Below are positions 51,683-60,076 of a stretch of 64,000 nt of DNA, piece by piece. Each line of letters begins with the position of its first letter. The first letter of the stretch is position 1. This DNA is from Effrenium voratum (lineage: Eukaryota; Sar; Dinophyceae; Suessiales; Symbiodiniaceae): positions 463,606 to 527,605 of the forward strand of contig CAUJNA010001247.1 in assembly GCA_963377175.1 (NCBI GenBank), in the 5' to 3' direction. The notes beneath the pieces were generated by a model, which was given only the letters and a program-made list of their open reading frames with translations, made no database searches and was not told the origin of the DNA. The translations under genes and the position numbers were made by a program.

Positions 51683-52457
51683 CTAGCGAACAGCTTCTGG
51701 CCCAGGAAGCTGAGCGCCGCTCCCATCGGCTTCTCTTTCCAGAGCGAAACGCTCTTCGAAGCGCAAGTAGAACATCTCATTCTTTGGCTTGAGGTAGTAG
51801 ACGAAGAGGAAGCTGTAGGGGTCCCGGGTCGCCTGCTCGTAGATCCTGTGCAGCTTGTCCTTCGGCAGCAGGGCGCTCAGCTCTTCGATGACGGCGTCCA
51901 GCTCGTGCTGGTCAGAGAAATTGCATGTTCACCCGCACGGCTGCGCTGATGAGCCTCAGCTTCTGGGAGCTAACCCAGGTGCTGATCTGCAAGTGCCTAC
52001 CTCGGATGAAGAGTGTATCCAGGGCACCGTGGGCCTTGTGCAGCTGAGGGCTATCAGCGTAGTCGTCCAGGATGATCAGCACCTGGTAGAGTTTCTTCAT
52101 CTCCAACTTCTTGGATGTCTCGGTGATCTTGCGCTGCCTCTGGATGATCCCCCGCAGCGCTGCCTCGTCCCACTCGTCGTAGTAGGCCTGTTCCCGCTCG
52201 GTATTAACACCCAGGTCCTCCTCTATGTACTTCTTTACAGGGACCCAGCTGTCGTCGATATTGATGGAAGGGCTAAATATGTAGATTTTCTTGAAGACAC
52301 CGCGGTATTGCTCCAGAATCATGCTGATCAGCGCCACGGTCTTGCCGGACTTGCTGGGGCCGAGGAAGATACCTGTACATGGTACCAGGGGCACCACGGG
52401 GTCCGAGGACTGTTTGCTGCTGTACTCAGCCGTAGGAAACAGCTTGATCTTCCCCAT
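51683..52457 (-). pseudogene. A32-like genome-packaging ATPase, C-terminal frameshift
   Basis: ATG 52457, about 257 codons to TAG 51683-51685. Walker A GIFLGPSKSGKT (residues 28-39), Walker B YQVLIILDDYAD (about 128-139) and a downstream STWVSSQ sensor-like segment identify the FtsK/HerA-type packaging ATPases of Polinton-like viruses. At about 51912 the frame ends (NMQFL stop). The remaining tail (FSDQHELDAVIEELSALLPK...) continues in another frame, so one base is gained or lost. The divergent neighbour at 52670 shares the promoter spacer. A deleted copy is at 7645-8120. Confidence 0.85.
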
Positions 52458-52669
52458 TCACTCTTTTGCCTTTACTTCCCGAATTCGAAGCCGCAGCGCG
52501 GCGGGCGGTGCGTTCATCCTGCTGGCCTCCAACGGTCTCTGCCGCGGCGGGCGGGCTGGCGCCTGTGGGTTTTAAACAACTCACAGCTACACAGCTGCCT
52601 CTATTCTGGCGCGTTCATTTGCGTTGCTGCTTGCCGGGACGTGTGAGAAAACACTAAGAGTGTTCAGCA
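52458..52669. promoter_or_regulatory. Divergent promoter spacer
   Basis: Separates the minus-strand ATPase from the plus-strand nuclease. TAAAGGCAAAAGAGTGA precedes the ATPase ATG and TAAGAGTGTTCAGCA precedes the nuclease ATG. Confidence 0.4.
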
Positions 52670-53677
52670 ATGACACCTGTGCGCCGGCCTGTGAAGAAGT
52701 GCCCGCACGGGCGGCGACGGTGCCAGTGCCGCTCGTGCGGCGGCGCGTCGGTCTGCGAGCACGGGCGGTTGCGGCGGCTGTGTCGAGACTGCGGCGGCGC
52801 GGCAATCTGTGAGCACGGGCGGCGACGGTGCCAGTGCCGCTCGTGCGGCGGCGCGTCGGTCTGCGAGCACGGGCGACAGCGGGCGAAGTGCCGCGAATGC
52901 GACGGGTCGTCGGTCTGCGAGCACGGGCGACAGCGACACCTGTGCCGCTCGTGCGGCGGCGCGTCGATCTGCGAGCACGGGCGGCGGCGGCACCAGTGCT
53001 GCGACTGCGGCGGTGCGGCGGTCTGTGAGCACGGGCGACTGCGGGCGCACTGCCGCGACTGTGGCAATTTTGCGTGTGAAATCCAGGGCTGTCCTCGGCA
53101 AGACCTCCCGTTTTCCGGAGCGCAGAGCTTGCTGCGACATACGCAGACGATGCACGGTGACAACCCGCGCGCAGCGACCAAGAGTAAGGAGCTTGAGGTG
53201 CACCAAGCACTCCGCGACGCGCAGATCGCCTTTGAGTACCAGCACCACCTGCCCTTCCGCGGCTGCGGGTTGGAGTCGGAGACGGCGCACGCCTACGCGG
53301 ACTTTGCCCTGCCGACCCCGTGGGGCTACGTCCTGCTGGAGGTTGACGAGGAGCAGCACAAGGCCTACGACCCCAGCTGCGACGTGCGCAGGGACTTCGA
53401 CATGGCCGCCAGCGTGGCGCTCGGCAGCGGGCACAAGCTGCTGGTGCTGCGCTACAACCCTGACGCCTTCAAGATCGCCGGCATGACGCGGCGGACCACC
53501 AAGAAGGAGCGCCACGCTCAGCTGATCCGCCTGCTGGGCGAGCTGTTGGCGCGCGAGCCGGAGGCGCCTTTCACCCGCCTCTTTCTCTTCTACGACCGGG
53601 ACGCGGAGAACAGCGCGCTGCCCTGCGTGGCGGAGCACTGGTCCGAGCCCGTGCGCGCCGTGTCCCGCTGCGCATGA
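52670..53677 (+). CDS. Zinc-ribbon-repeat protein with PD-(D/E)XK-like nuclease domain
   Basis: ATG 52670, 335 residues, intact. Seven tandem zinc-binding repeats of about 18 residues (CEHGRxRxxCRxCGG) fill residues 11-132; a C2H2-like finger (CEIQGC...LLRHTQTMH) lies at 136-162. The C-terminal half matches virus-encoded PD-(D/E)XK-like nucleases: ADFAL (Asp 211), LLEVDEEQHK (Glu 224, Asp 226, Gln 229) and VLRYNPD (259-265). The repeats probably recognise DNA and the domain cuts it. The Dam-type methyltransferase starts 207 bp downstream on the same strand, suggesting a restriction-modification-like pair or use in host DNA degradation. Confidence 0.75.
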   Translation: MTPVRRPVKKCPHGRRRCQCRSCGGASVCEHGRLRRLCRDCGGAAICEHGRRRCQCRSCGGASVCEHGRQRAKCRECDGSSVCEHGRQRHLCRSCGGASICEHGRRRHQCCDCGGAAVCEHGRLRAHCRDCGNFACEIQGCPRQDLPFSGAQSLLRHTQTMHGDNPRAATKSKELEVHQALRDAQIAFEYQHHLPFRGCGLESETAHAYADFALPTPWGYVLLEVDEEQHKAYDPSCDVRRDFDMAASVALGSGHKLLVLRYNPDAFKIAGMTRRTTKKERHAQLIRLLGELLAREPEAPFTRLFLFYDRDAENSALPCVAEHWSEPVRAVSRCA

Positions 53678-53872
53678 TAGTTACTTTTCGCTGGCCTGGG
53701 CCAGGGAATTTGAAGTGTACGATATGGTCGTACACTTCAGAATGAGTGGTAATGACAGTCTGGACGTCATTTGCAGCATGTTGTGCGCATTTGCCGCTGA
53801 CCAAACGTCGACCAAAGAAAACAGCTTTTCGCGTCCCTCGCCAATCGTGCGCCTGTGAGACCGGGATAAATC

Positions 53873-53883
53873 TAAAGGCTGGC
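53873..53883 (+). promoter_or_regulatory. TAAAGGCTGGC start-proximal motif, Dam-type gene
   Basis: Directly before ATG 53884. Confidence 0.4.
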
Positions 53884-54690
53884 ATGCGGGTGAAGTACAT
53901 GGGAAGCAAATCCTGGCTAGCTCCACACGTGGACCGGCTGCTGGGGGACGTCGCCGTGCTTCACTCTCCCTTCTTCGGCTCTGGAAAGCTGGAGTACTAC
54001 CTCGCAACCCGGCGTCCGGCCCTGGAGGTGCGTGGTGTCGACGCCTTCGAGCCCGTCGCAAACCTGCACCGCTGCTACTTGAAGCAAGACCCGGTCTTCC
54101 TGCGCTCCTTGCTGCGCCTGGCGGGGCGCAAGATAGACAGGCGCTTCTACTTCAGTCGCCTCCTGCCGGGCACTCAGAGAGGCCGCGCCGGGCGCCGGGC
54201 CGCCTGCTCGTACGTCCTGCTGCGCAACAGCTTCTCGGGAAAGTGGGGCTCCTTCGCACAGCAGCGGCCACTGGCGCTGAGCAGCGTGCGGCGTCTGCAA
54301 CGGCCTCCCACAAACGTGACCGTGCGATGCCAGGACGCGCTGGCCCATCTACGCGCTCTGCCCAGCCAAGCGCCGCGGCATTGTATCTACGCCGATCCTC
54401 CCTACATCTTCCCAGGCCGCAGCATGAACTACTATGGCACGAGGAGGCGGGGGCATGACCTGGCCTTCCACTCGGAGCTCCGAGACGCGCTCTTCGCAAG
54501 CGGCCTGCCCTTCCTCGTAAGCATAAACGACGTGCCTGAAGCCTGGGAGCTCTACAGCAGGGCCGGCTCCATCACAAGGCTGTGCTCGGGCAAGAACAGC
54601 TCCAAGCCAGAGCTGCTGGTGCTGCATCAGGGCAATCCTGCTGTGGCGACAGGATTGAATGGAGCAATCCTGTTGCCAGCGCAGGATTGA
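53884..54690 (+). CDS. Dam-type DNA N6-adenine methyltransferase
   Basis: ATG 53884 chosen (MRVKYMGSKSWLAPHV); the frame is also open upstream to 53746 without support. 268 residues, intact. The D12-class layout is clear: the N-terminal KYMGSK, motif I PFFGSGKLEYYL (29-40) for S-adenosylmethionine binding, and motif IV YADPPY (169-174) for catalysis, with a C-terminal SINDVPEAW segment. The last about 15 codons run into palindromic 25 bp repeats, so the native C-terminus may be slightly earlier. It would methylate adenine in viral DNA, probably in concert with the preceding nuclease. Confidence 0.85.
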   Translation: MRVKYMGSKSWLAPHVDRLLGDVAVLHSPFFGSGKLEYYLATRRPALEVRGVDAFEPVANLHRCYLKQDPVFLRSLLRLAGRKIDRRFYFSRLLPGTQRGRAGRRAACSYVLLRNSFSGKWGSFAQQRPLALSSVRRLQRPPTNVTVRCQDALAHLRALPSQAPRHCIYADPPYIFPGRSMNYYGTRRRGHDLAFHSELRDALFASGLPFLVSINDVPEAWELYSRAGSITRLCSGKNSSKPELLVLHQGNPAVATGLNGAILLPAQD

Positions 54691-54751
54691 GGCAGCAATC
54701 CTGTTGCCAGCGCAGGATTGAGGCAGCAATCCTGTGCCCAACGCAGGATTG
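54633..54751 (+). repeat. Four palindromic 25-mers, about 31 bp apart
   Basis: Each unit has CAATCCTG and CAGGATTG arms around a 9 bp spacer: 54633-54657, 54665-54689, 54696-54720, 54727-54751. Two of them form the end of the Dam-type gene. A single copy lies at 18808-18832. Confidence 0.85.
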
Positions 54752-54984
54752 CACCAGGCCCGCACCAGGCCCGCACGTTGGCGTGGAATTTGTAACGGGG
54801 CATGTGTGTTTTTTTCCGACACACCTTAGACTTTGCTGAAGGAGCTCAAACGGTGAGCTTCTTTAAATTCGCTGTAGAGAGGGCCCGCAGCAGGCACGCA
54901 CCTGGCCCGCACCAGGCCCGCACCAGGCCCCAATCCGACTTCGGCCTGGAGCGAGGTCGGATTTCCGACTTCGCTTTTCCAAGC

Positions 54985-55680
54985 CTTTTGCGCACTTTTC
55001 GGCCCCAAAGAGAGCGGCAGATTCTCACTGTTTGAGAAACTGCTTCTAAAGTTTTTGGGCCAAAAAGCGCCGTTTTGGACTGGTAGCGAGAGCCCATGGT
55101 GAGATGGCTTAGGCGTTGCTTTGCTCTCCGTAGCGACGTTTCGGAGGCTCGATTCCTCCCGGGACCTCGGCGGGCTGACGTGTTAGAGACCGGTGACTTC
55201 GGCGGTGACGAGCTCGGCGGGCTGACGCGTTACGTGGAAAAACCTCGGCGGGCTGACGTGTTACTCGGAAGCACCTCGGCGGGCTGCCGCGTCAGACGCT
55301 GGCTGGCTCTGGGCTGTGCCTCGGCGGGCTGACGTGTTAGAGACCGGTGACATCGGCGGTGACAAGCTCGGCGGGCTGGAATTCGCAGGTTTTTCGGGGC
55401 AGAATACGGATTTCGGAGCACTGCAAACACCTGGAACCGGTTTTCGCAGGAAAACGAGCGAATTTGGAGGCCCGGGCTGCACTTTTGACGCAGGACACGA
55501 AAAAACGCACTTTTCGGAGTTCGCCGTTTTCAGCGCTTTTTGCACCAAAAACGGAGTGGTGACATTGAACGGTGACATCGGAAAAACGTTCAGCGGGTTG
55601 AAGAATTTGGCTGTTTTGCAGGGTTTTTGGCCCAAAAATCAAACCGAATTAGGGTAGTATAAGCAGACATTCCTTACTAC
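54985..55680 (+). mobile_element. SINE-like element with tRNA-like head
   Basis: The head at about 55098-55170 has an A-box-like TGGTGAGATGGCTTAGG and a B-box-like GGCTCGATTCC. The body has CTCGGCGGGCTG repeats and the GCGCTTTTTGCACCAAAAA block. The tail is ATAAGCAGACATTCCTTACTAC. Related elements are at 57663-58357 and, inverted, 31837-32640. Confidence 0.55.
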
Positions 55681-55793
55681 TGGTGACATCGGAAAAACGT
55701 TCAGCAGGTTGAAGAATTTGGCTGTTTTGCAGGGTTTGGGGACCAAAAAACCAAAATTAATAGGATACTATAAGCCTATGTTCCTTACTACTA
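55681..55793 (+). mobile_element. 5'-truncated SINE-like copy
   Basis: Repeats only the last about 110 bp of the family (GGTGACATCGGAAAAACG ... TTCCTTACTACTAC), attached to the tail of the previous copy. It runs into viral sequence that itself begins TACTACCTGAAGCC. Confidence 0.6.
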
Positions 55794-57225
55794 CTACCTG
55801 AAGCCGAGGAATGAAATGTTCTACAAGCGCTTTGAAGAGCGTTTCGCATTGGAAAGAGAAGCCGATGGGAGCGGCGCTCAGCTTCCTGGCCAGAAGCTGT
55901 TCGCTAGTCGACAGTAATCCATCTCCGTACCTCCACTGGGCGGTGCCCGTCAAATTCTTCCACTTCGTTCCTGCAAAGTCGTCCAAGGCGACCACGCTCA
56001 GAGTCATGGCTAGCCCTCCAGCTGGAAGCCTCCCCCGTGAAGGCCGAGGCCCTTGCCGGCAAGCTTGGAGTCACGGCCTCGGCGCTGCAGACAGCAGTGC
56101 GCTTTCCGGATGACGGAGGGGCCGACGAGGTGGTGGCCGCCACAGGAGAGCAGATTCTGGCCGCGGACGTCTTGCTGTCAAACTGGACGGTTCGCCCCAG
56201 CAGCGGCTGCAGCGTGGTCCTGGCCATTGTGCGCACCTACAACTTGACCCGGGCCGAGAGCTCCTCTTCGCCTGCCGCACCGGCTTGGCCTCCAACTTCG
56301 TGGTGTACACGTCCGAGCCGACAACGTCCACGACCCTTTGTACGGCAGCTTCGTGGGCGACCGCCTGGAGCACGGCCAAGATGTACTCACCGTGCCGCCA
56401 AACAGGAGTGGCGAAGTGCACTTCGGGGCGCACTTCCAGGCGCCGGGCCTGCCCAACCAGACGGCAGGAACGGTGGACGTCTACGGTTTCCAGATTCTGG
56501 ACAACCCTGGAGGCCGGCAACACGGTGGAGGAGGACACGGCGGCTTCGGCACCTGGGCAAGGTGCTGCTGGAACCACGCTACCACGCTAGAAAATTTTCT
56601 TGTGCGCTCCAACAGCCAGAGCTCCACTTGTGATGGTGTAGTAGCTGAGCAGGCGGCGCGATGCTCGAGGCCGTTGCCGTGTCCTGGTCGCGGCTGAGCG
56701 GTGCGCCAAGCCACAGCGTCTACTTGTGAGGAGGTGTAGTAGGCCAGCAGCGCGGTGTGATGGCGGTGCGGTCTTCCAACAGAGTGTCCACTTGTGAGAA
56801 GGTGTTGTAGGCCAGCAAGGCTGCTGTTATGGCAGCGTCAGTGCCCGCCGTGGAGTGGCAGTTGCCGTGACGCTCAGCGTGCCGTTGGCCAGCGCAGCAG
56901 AGAGAGGAGCCATGAAGTGACGTTGCTTCCCTAAGCTCCCAAGTTGTGAAGCCGTAGTTGGACAGCTTCAGGTCCACGCCGTCCGGGGTGCTCTTCACAC
57001 TGTTGGAGAGAGACCCGTGGTAGCGAGCTCTGCGCGCTGCGATGCTGCTTCCGTGCGCGGCACCTGTCCGTCCGTGGTGGCCAGGGCCGCCGCCGTTGCG
57101 AGGGGCGCAATTGCCGGCGCCAGCGCTGCTGTCCAGCTTTGAGGCCAGCTCTGCGGTGACTCTGTCGTCCAGGGACTGGATGGCAGCAGCGTTGTTGCCA
57201 CAGGTCCTTCAAACATGTTTTCTTA
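55791..57225. pseudogene. Scrambled viral fragments: ATPase tail, fibre middle, fibre 5' end
   Basis: 55791-55905 (minus) matches the ATPase tail region and 55905-56005 (minus) the S74-domain codons for FAGTKWKNLTGTA. 56037-56640 (plus) follows the fibre repeat FPDDGGADEVV...KFHFGAHF with many deletions. 56640-57225 (minus) follows the fibre start. No open frame survives. Orientation changes twice, so the copy was rearranged after insertion. Confidence 0.65.
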
Positions 57226-57490
57226 GGAGTAGTCGTTACGTGTTTGTAACGCAGGGGTGTTGTACTTTCACAACACGCCCTCCCTTGAGTCGCTATGGGT
57301 CATTCGGGGCCTTCGTAGCGCAGGGTGGTATAATTAACCTCGCAACAGCCCCTACCGGTACGAGAAGTGTGGAATGACGCAGTGTCCGATGGCGTCGGAC
57401 ACTGGGCATGAAGCGAGGTCCTTCACTTATGAAGCCTCAGATGAAGATGGCGTCAGTCAAAACGCTTGGGACAGCTCGGCCTCATGACGA
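57225..57490 (-). other. Second copy of the fibre 5' flank
   Basis: Reverse complement aligns with 32730-32944, including TAAGAAAAC before the ATG and CAGTGTCCGA, which here forms a hairpin with TCGGACACTG. Confidence 0.6.
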
Positions 57491-57533
57491 GACCGGCGAA
57501 GGACACTTGTCTCAGCGGCTATGACCTGCGGGG

Positions 57534-57612
57534 CATTCATGAGCCAACCTTGCCCATTCATGAACCAACCTTGTCCATTCATGAACCAACCTTGCCCATT
57601 CATGAGCCATTG
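57534..57612. repeat. 21-22 bp tandem repeat, four units
   Basis: CATTCATGAACCAACCTTGCC and close variants, tandem. Confidence 0.85.
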
Positions 57613-57662
57613 ATGAATCACCCGGTTCCATTATTGACTCAAACTTGCCAAGAACCGTGTCC

Positions 57663-58357
57663 TCTCGGGAACTGGGGCGCTTTTGCGCACTTTTCGGCCC
57701 CAAAGAGAGCGGTGACGAAGCGGTGACATCGTGGTGAGACAAGCGTTTTTGGGCCAAAAAGTGCCGTTTTGGGACGGTAACAAAAGCCGATGGTGAGATG
57801 GTATAGGCGTTGGTCTCCGGAGCCAGACGTGGGAGGTTCGATTCCACCCTGGTACCTCGGCAGGCTGACGTGTTAGACACCGGTGACATCGGCGGTGACT
57901 AATTCAGCAGGCTGACGTGTTACGTGGGAGAACCTCGGCAGGCTGTCGGGTCCTCGGCGGGAGCTCGGGAACTGGGCCCGGTTTTGCGCACTTTTGCACC
58001 CAAAAAGCGAGTGGTGACAAAGCGGTGACAAGCGGTGACAAGCTCAGCGGGCTGGAATTCGCAGGCTTTTCGGGGCAGGAAACGGAATTCGGAGCACGGC
58101 GAACGTCTGGAGCCGGTTTTCGGCGGAAAACGAGCGAAGTTGGAGGCCCAGGCAGCGCATCTGACGCCTGACACAAAAAAACGCACTTTTCGGAGTTGGC
58201 CGTTTTGAGCGCTTTTTGCACCAAAAACGGAGCGGTGACGAAGCGGTGACATCGCTGGTGACAAGTTCAGCTGGTTGAAAATTATGCAGTTTTGCAGGGT
58301 TTTTTGGCCAGAAATCCCAAATAATTAGGGTAGTATAAGCAGACATTCCTTACTACT
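57663..58357 (+). mobile_element. SINE-like element with well-preserved tRNA-derived head
   Basis: The head at about 57789-57858 has TGGTGAGATGGTATAGG (A box) and an exact B-box consensus GGTTCGATTCC; the loop CTCCGGA would give a CCG (Arg-type) anticodon. The body and the tail TAAGCAGACATTCCTTACTACT match 54985-55680. It abuts viral sequence at 58358. Confidence 0.6.
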
Positions 58358-58359
58358 GC

Positions 58360-58495
58360 CAGTTGTTGAAGGCCCGCGCCTCCTCCAGTTCTCGGTAGCG
58401 CTTCAGCAGCAGCGGCTGCAAGTTGTAACTGGGGTACGTCCTGCGGAACCACCGGAGCATCCGCGGCTCGTTGCGGGGCTCAATGGACATCATGC
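58360..58495 (-). pseudogene. Copy of the 49815-50102 gene, N-terminal part
   Basis: The minus strand from ATG at 58494 reads MMSIEPRNEPRMLRWFRRTY, matching the other copy until the SINE-like tail cuts it off at about 58358. Confidence 0.7.
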
Positions 58496-58497
58496 TT

Positions 58498-58800
58498 TTA
58501 TACCAGTACGCTTGCGCCTGTGGTCAGCCGGTCATAAGCGGACTGCCTCTCCAGCATGCGCAGCGCGCGCTGCTGCTCTCTTGTGAGCTGAGGCGCCTCC
58601 GGTTCAGCCGGTGCCTCCGGTGCCTCAGCCGGTGCCTCTGCTGGTGCCTCCGCCGGTGCCTCAACCGGGGGCGGCTTTGGCTTGCGCTTTGGAGCAGCCG
58701 GCTCAGTAGGCACGTCCTGCTTCGGTTTGTTCTTGCTCCCAGGGGGCCTGCCCCGCCGTTTCGGTTCCGGCGCAGCGTCCTGCGCAGCGTCCGGCGCAGC
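58498..58800 (-). pseudogene. Copy of the AT-hook protein
   Basis: The minus strand has RRGRPPGSKNKPK, a shortened Ala/Pro/Glu-rich repeat and the conserved end RMLERQSAYDRLTTGASVLV. The first codons upstream are out of frame. It lies in the same order as in the main copy, between 58495 and the minor capsid fragment. Confidence 0.65.
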
Positions 58801-58868
58801 GTGTGGCCAGCGTGTGGCACCTCTTGCGCGCCTCCGGCGCCCTGTCGTGTTCGGTCGGCTCCATTTAA

Positions 58869-59200
58869 TTATACGTGGTCAAGATATAACACGAACGACA
58901 AAGACGACCCGCGAAGCCGGACAACGTTGCCGTCCAGGTCGGTCAGCCGGAAGCGCATGTGCCTCAGGGTAACCGGGCCCCTGAGGGCCATGAAGTGCCC
59001 GTCGTCTGAGCCCGTCTCCACAATGGTACCCACTCCGCTCTTCAGCGTGATCTTGGAGAGGATGTCGTCGCCCAGGTTGCCCAGCACTCTGCTGGCGTTG
59101 GCCAGCTGGGCGCAGCGCAGGTAGACCTCGTTGTGCGCCATCATCCGGACGAACTCAAAGACCTGCTGCCCGCCGGAGACAAAGCTCGGGCCCAGCAGCT
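58869..59200 (-). pseudogene. Copy of the penton-like protein, C-terminal part
   Basis: The minus frame from about LLGPSFVSGGQQVFEFVRM to LYLDHV matches 50821-51160 closely and without a break. Upstream it is cut by CTGGCTTTCTGGCTGG-type repeats and the half foldback element at about 59285. Confidence 0.75.
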
Positions 59201-59284
59201 TCTGGCTGGCTTCTGGCTGGCTTTCTGGCTGGCTTCTGGCTGGCTTTCTTTTTTTTCCCTGTTTTTTTAGCTCGCCTTGCAGAA

Positions 59285-59466
59285 ACGCAGCTGCGGGGCA
59301 TTTTGCAAGCATGTCTAGGGGTCGTTATGTTGCAGCCACACGCCTGCACGCAGCGTTTTAGGTTTCGAATCCTTCGCAGGACGAGGTCGTTTCCTGGACG
59401 GACGAGTGCCAGGAGCCTACCAGGTAGAATAGAATCCATTTGGGAAACCCCCTCCAAAGAGAGAGT
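59285..59466 (+). mobile_element. Single arm of the foldback element
   Basis: Matches the right arm of 19431-19876, including GGGTCGTTATGTTGCAGCCA, TTTCCTGGACGGACGAGTG and the end AACCCCCTCCAAAGAGAGA. It adjoins a viral minor capsid fragment, as the other copy adjoins an integrase fragment. Confidence 0.7.
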
Positions 59467-59489
59467 CACACGCTTTCTCCGGGTTGGCT

Positions 59490-60076
59490 CATGCGCATTC
59501 AATCTGTGTTTCGCAATGCACTCGCACTGTGCCAGGCAGCGCACTTGTCGAATCTCAAGGCTTTTGACAAGAAGGTCGCTGACCTCTGCCTCACACAGCC
59601 AGACGCGCAATTGGGCCTTTGAACCGTCGCTACGCCAGAACTCCTGTCCGCTGACAGGAAGCTCTGGTCCGCCTTGCCGGACTTGCTCACACAGCAGTGG
59701 AGCCTAGATGAGGCCCTTTTCGAGTTGACGTACATGCGCAATGACACGCCCTTCTGCAGCTACGCCCGAAGATAGCCAGGACTCCGATCGCGCCACCTCC
59801 CCGCCCTGCAGCAGCTTGGGACAGAGGAACAAAGCGAGAGCGCAAGCCTTCCAGGGAGCCCTCGCAGCCCTCGCGGCCCTCCCGCGCCAAAGAAGGGAAA
59901 AGGCAAATCAAAGGGAGCCCCGCGAGCTTTGAAAGCACATCCCACAAAGGGTGTGAGATCTGCAAGCGCTATCAAACCGGCCTTTGCGCGTCGGACTCAT
60001 GCCGTTTTGCGCATGTGTGTGCCATCGTGAATTGCCAGCTCAAGCATCCGGCCATGGATCACAGCAAATTCACTTG
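59490..60076 (+). pseudogene. Retroelement gag-like remnant with CCCH zinc finger
   Basis: Ordered but frame-shifted coding: MRIQSVFRNALALCQAAHL, then ADRKLWSALPDLLTQQWSLD, then a basic PKKGKGKSKG, then CKRYQTGLC..SCRFAH, a C-x7-C-x4-C-x3-H zinc finger, ending TGA 60074-60076. At least three one-base shifts. The layout resembles gag-like proteins of dinoflagellate retroelements; that assignment is inference. Confidence 0.45.

Noticed and set aside
32730..54751. Terminal inverted repeats of the viral block
   Set aside because: I compared the sequence near both edges and saw no inverted match. The true ends may be lost or lie elsewhere.
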